A stretch of 8,897 nucleotides of DNA from Marinospirillum sp. (GTDB lineage: Bacteria; Pseudomonadota; Gammaproteobacteria; Pseudomonadales; Halomonadaceae), in the NCBI GenBank assembly GCA_007119985.1, contig SKOQ01000209.1:1-8897 (forward strand), given 5' to 3'. Of this stretch, positions 5,933 to 8,897 are shown piece after piece. The notes beneath the pieces were generated by a model that saw only the letters and a program-made list of their open reading frames with translations, was not told the origin of the DNA and did not search any database. A program made the translations under genes and the position numbers. The first letter of the stretch is position 1. Each line of letters begins with the position of its first letter.

Positions 5933-7834
5933 ATGTGGATCGCCAGCTTGAGTGTCAGTCGTAAATTAATGCTGATTTTCTTTGTTTTGCTTTTTGCTGT
6001 GAGCGCCTCCTTAGGTGCACTTGCGATTTGGCAATCAACGAAAGCCGTTCATGAGCAGGTCGAGCAGGGGCTGGTGAATATTGCCCACAATGCCGCTGAG
6101 GTAGTGCAAAGCCGCATGCAGATGCATCTGGCCAGTGTCAGTGAGTTGGCGCGTCATCCTGATCTGCTCACCTTGTCTGATACGAGTTTGCACGAGTTAA
6201 CTCAGGCCACACAGCGCTTGGGTTATCTGGGCATGGGATGGGTAACACCACAGGGTGTGGCACACTACCCTGAAGGCAATACCGCCGATTTAGCCAACCG
6301 TGACTATATTCAGCGCGCGCTGGCAGGTGAGGCCAATGTCTCGGATGTGATCATCAGTCGTGTCATTAATAAGCCGGTCATTATGCTGGCTGCCCCGATT
6401 CGTGATGCGTCCACACAGGTTGTGCAGGGAGTGTTGATCGCGCGTCTGGATGCCACTTTTCTAAGCCAGCTCACAGAAGATCTGGGCTTTGGTACGCAAG
6501 GCAGCGCGGTGATGGTGAATGCCCGTGGTCAGGTGATTGCCAGCCCAAGGCCTCAAGAAGTGCTGGAACAAATGAATTTAATGGATGATCCAAATCCTGC
6601 GCGTGCGGCAGCGCTGGATACTTTATTTCGTACGCCAGATCAGCTTGTCGAAGTGCCTTCCAGTGCTGGTTTGAGCTTGGCCAGCAGTCTCACGATTCCC
6701 GGAACCAGTTGGAAACTGGCGATCACGGCGCAAGCAGATGAGGTGTTTGAGCGCCTCAATGGGCTGAAAACGCTCTTTATTCTGGTCTCGATGGCTGCCT
6801 GGGCGCTGAGTTTGTTGCTCGCCTGGTGGTTTAGCCGTGCTTGGGTCATCCGGCCTTTGCAGCATATTCAGGCGATTGCACATCAGATCGAAACCAGCGG
6901 TAATCTCACTTTACGGACGCAGGTGCAAGGTCAAGATGAGCTGGCCGCAACAGGCACAGCACTCAATGATATGGTGGCCCGTTTTCAACAGCTGATTTCA
7001 CGTCAAAGTCAGTCCACTCATGAGTTGCTGGCTGCCGCCGAACACTTGGATCAAACCAGCAGTCTGTTATTAACAGCGAGTGATCAGCAGGCTGAACATA
7101 CTAATCAGGTGGCGGTGGCTCTAGATCAAATGAGTACAGCTATTCGCGAGGTGGCGCAAAATACCTTGCGTGCTTCGGACAAAGCCGGTGCCGCAGCAGA
7201 AGAGGCCCAGTTTGGGCAGCAACAAATGCAACAAAGTCAGCAGGTGGTCTTTGGGCTGGATGATCATATTCAGCAGGCGGCTCAATTGGTTGAGCAGCTC
7301 AATAGCAATACCACAGAGGTCGATCAGATCCTCATGATGATTAGTGAGATTGCAGAGCAAACCAATTTGTTGGCCTTGAATGCCGCAATTGAAGCCGCGC
7401 GTGCTGGAGATCATGGTCGAGGTTTTGCCGTGGTGGCTGATGAGGTGCGAACGCTGGCCAATCGCTCGCACACAGCGGCAGCGAGTATTCATGACAGGAT
7501 GCAGGCTTTTCGGGCCGAAGCTGAGCAAGCCTTGCTTTCAATGCGCTCCTGTACCGACTTTGCGCAGCAAAACAGCCAAGGGGCAGAGCAGATGGGGCAG
7601 CTTCTAGCACAATCTGCTGCGCATACCGGAGAAATTTTGAGTCTGAATCAACAGATCGCGAGTGCAACAGAGCAGCAAACGCTGGTTGTCGATCAGTTAG
7701 GTTATACGGTCCAGGATTTGAGCCTAGGGATAGATCAAGTCACCCATAAGGCGCGAGAAACAGCACAGGCCTCAGATGCTTTGAAGAAGCTGGCCGCAAG
7801 CCTGCGTCAAGACAGCCAAAGGTTTCATGTGTGA
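5933..7834 (+). CDS. Methyl-accepting chemotaxis protein with dCache sensor (MCP 2)
   Basis: This 633-residue chemoreceptor is of the same build as its divergent neighbour. It has TM1 (10-32), a dCache periplasmic domain (about 35-275, with the typical ANRDYIQRALAGE stretch near 121), TM2 (281-303), HAMP (304-356) and the signalling hairpin with its tip at 472-509. It would feed the CheA/CheW array. The sensor domain differs clearly from that of MCP 1, so a different ligand is likely but cannot be named. From the tip glycine to the C-terminus both receptors have 138 residues, so they appear to be of the same heptad class and could share an array. The tail is QRFHV, without a CheR-binding pentapeptide. 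An in-frame ATG exists at 5924. I prefer 5933 because AAAAGGA (5918-5924) lies 8 nt upstream of it. The gene appears monocistronic and converges on epmA. Confidence 0.93.
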   Translation: MWIASLSVSRKLMLIFFVLLFAVSASLGALAIWQSTKAVHEQVEQGLVNIAHNAAEVVQSRMQMHLASVSELARHPDLLTLSDTSLHELTQATQRLGYLGMGWVTPQGVAHYPEGNTADLANRDYIQRALAGEANVSDVIISRVINKPVIMLAAPIRDASTQVVQGVLIARLDATFLSQLTEDLGFGTQGSAVMVNARGQVIASPRPQEVLEQMNLMDDPNPARAAALDTLFRTPDQLVEVPSSAGLSLASSLTIPGTSWKLAITAQADEVFERLNGLKTLFILVSMAAWALSLLLAWWFSRAWVIRPLQHIQAIAHQIETSGNLTLRTQVQGQDELAATGTALNDMVARFQQLISRQSQSTHELLAAAEHLDQTSSLLLTASDQQAEHTNQVAVALDQMSTAIREVAQNTLRASDKAGAAAEEAQFGQQQMQQSQQVVFGLDDHIQQAAQLVEQLNSNTTEVDQILMMISEIAEQTNLLALNAAIEAARAGDHGRGFAVVADEVRTLANRSHTAAASIHDRMQAFRAEAEQALLSMRSCTDFAQQNSQGAEQMGQLLAQSAAHTGEILSLNQQIASATEQQTLVVDQLGYTVQDLSLGIDQVTHKARETAQASDALKKLAASLRQDSQRFHV

Positions 7835-7866
7835 TGCAGATTCAAGAAGGATTCAGCTTGGCAGCA

Positions 7867-7886
7867 GGCCGCTCAATAGGGCGGCC
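7867..7886. terminator. GC-rich hairpin between convergent MCP 2 and epmA
   Basis: GGCCGCTC (7867-7874) pairs with GGGCGGCC (7879-7886), eight pairs including one G-T, closing an AATA tetraloop. It sits in the 71-nt gap between two convergent stops, where a shared bidirectional terminator would be expected. Neither strand has a T run next to the stem, so it is not a classical intrinsic terminator. It may pause polymerase or protect 3' ends. Confidence 0.45.
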
Positions 7887-7905
7887 CACAGTGACTTAAT
7901 ACAGG

Positions 7906-8877
7906 TCAACAACGCTGCACGCTAAAGGCTTGGGTGGCGTCTAAAGAAGCGGTGTTGCAAGCAAGCATCACCAAGCGATCAAAGCCCAAGGCAATACCGC
8001 TGCACTCAGGCAGACCGGCCTCAAGTGCGGCGAGCAGATGTTGATCCGCTGGTACGGCGGGTAAGCCGAGCAGAGCGCGTTGCTGTTGATCGGCGTGAAA
8101 ACGCGCCGCTTGCTCTTGTGCCGAGGTCAGTTCCTGATAGGCGTTGGCGATTTCGATCCCATTGATATACAGCTCAAAACGCGCTGCCACGGCATCGCCT
8201 TGCGCATCTTGATGAATCTGTGCCAGTGCAGCTTGGCTGGCAGGAAAGTCATACAGCACCACCCTCTGGCCTTGAAAACTAGGCTCTATCTGATGGCTGA
8301 TGAGCAAATCGAGGCAGCCATCGCGATCCAATTGTTGGGCATCAATGCCAGAGCAGTGATGTGCAGCATCGCGCAGCGCTTCGAGACTGGCTTGAAAAGG
8401 ATCAAGCCCCAGTGTGGCCACAAAAGCCTCACGATAAGTCAGACGACGATAAGGGGCTGTCCCCAGTAGTTGATCCACCAGCGCGCAGCATTCGGCTTCC
8501 AGTTCCGCCAAAGTCCAGCCTGGACGATACCATTCCAGCATCCAAAACTCAGGATTGTGCCGCCAGCTGATTTCACCATCACGAAAGCAAGGCCCCAGCT
8601 GATAGATGGGGCCGCTCCCGCAGGCCAGCAGGCGCTTCATGAAAAATTCAGGTGAGGTTTGCAGATAGAGGGTGACAGGTTCAGCAAGGCCGCTGAGCTG
8701 GGTACTTAAACTGGCGAGATGCGCATCTGTGCTGCCGCCACGCCCTAAAATCGGCGTGTGGACTTCGAGCACTTGTCGCTGAGCAAAGAAATCACGGACC
8801 GCCGTAGTCAGCTGAGCGCGTTGCTGCAAAACCGCCAGAGTTGCCCCTGACGGCCAAGCGAGAGCCGACTTAGGCAC
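7906..8877 (-). CDS. epmA: EF-P--(R)-beta-lysine ligase (EpmA / PoxA / GenX)
   Basis: EpmA is a truncated lysyl-tRNA synthetase paralogue. It activates (R)-beta-lysine with ATP and attaches it to a conserved lysine of elongation factor P, which helps ribosomes through polyproline. The 323-residue product is the class II catalytic core without the anticodon-binding domain, the usual EpmA length (about 325). Motif 1 lies at 20-44, TSPEF at 74-78, motif 2 at 98-117 with FRDGE and HNPEFWMLEWY, GIEIANAYQEL at 240-250, and motif 3 at 294-305. The alanine in SGIALGFDR (A296) is the residue that separates EpmA from lysyl-tRNA synthetases (A298 in E. coli). The GTG start at 8877 lines up with the E. 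coli N-terminus but has no visible Shine-Dalgarno. The frame stays open to the window edge, so a start beyond 8897 is possible. EF-P and EpmB genes are not in the window. Confidence 0.93.
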   Translation of the reverse strand: MPKSALAWPSGATLAVLQQRAQLTTAVRDFFAQRQVLEVHTPILGRGGSTDAHLASLSTQLSGLAEPVTLYLQTSPEFFMKRLLACGSGPIYQLGPCFRDGEISWRHNPEFWMLEWYRPGWTLAELEAECCALVDQLLGTAPYRRLTYREAFVATLGLDPFQASLEALRDAAHHCSGIDAQQLDRDGCLDLLISHQIEPSFQGQRVVLYDFPASQAALAQIHQDAQGDAVAARFELYINGIEIANAYQELTSAQEQAARFHADQQQRALLGLPAVPADQHLLAALEAGLPECSGIALGFDRLVMLACNTASLDATQAFSVQRC

Positions 8878-8897
8878 GGCTAACGTATTCGCCGGTG

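Noticed and set aside
7121..7667. Minus-strand open frames of 108 and 135 codons opposite MCP 2
   Set aside because: They are antisense to the conserved signalling hairpin, with low-complexity, family-less translations.
8080..8655. Plus-strand open frames opposite epmA
   Set aside because: They are shadows of the conserved class II synthetase core, with no domain or ribosome site.

Overview
The window carries six protein-coding genes that look like ordinary gammaproteobacterial chromosome. The evidence for this is an EpmA-type EF-P lysine ligase, a MASE1-linked c-di-GMP phosphodiesterase, two periplasmic-ligand chemoreceptors (MCPs) and the tail of a Fis-type sigma-54 activator. Base and codon use look uniform, and I see no mobile element, tRNA, rRNA or CRISPR array. 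A motile, marine or halophilic relative of the Oceanospirillales would fit, but that placement is a guess from gene style only.

Layout, left to right. (1) 1-365 (+) is the 3' end of a sigma-54-dependent activator, with the end of its AAA+ domain and a Fis helix-turn-helix. (2) 484-954 (+) is a small exported protein, probably an outer-membrane beta-barrel, behind its own promoter-like region with a perfect inverted repeat. It meets the next gene tail to tail with a 4-bp overlap. (3) 1358-951 (-) is a stand-alone CheY-like receiver. It lies directly downstream of, in the same frame as, and 12 nt behind (4) 3626-1371 (-), a MASE1 / degenerate GGDEF / intact EAL protein predicted to hydrolyse c-di-GMP. 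(5) 5686-3761 (-) is a dCache MCP that ends in a strong intrinsic terminator, which separates it from the phosphodiesterase unit. (6) 5933-7834 (+) is a second dCache MCP, divergent from the first across about 246 bp of shared control region. (7) 8877-7906 (-) is EpmA, convergent with the second MCP.

How they may work together: the middle of the window (951-7834) is a signalling cluster. Two receptors would feed the chemotaxis kinase CheA. One membrane-anchored phosphodiesterase would lower c-di-GMP, and its co-transcribed receiver may connect it to a histidine kinase. This is a motility versus attachment theme. EpmA (translation of polyproline stretches), the activator tail and the small envelope protein are neighbours with no evident functional tie.

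I did not find a convincing undescribed system. The points most worth a second look are the single-stop, in-frame junction between the phosphodiesterase and its receiver, the near-identical translation-start sequence shared by that phosphodiesterase and the first MCP, and the uncharacterised small envelope protein with its operator-like repeat.
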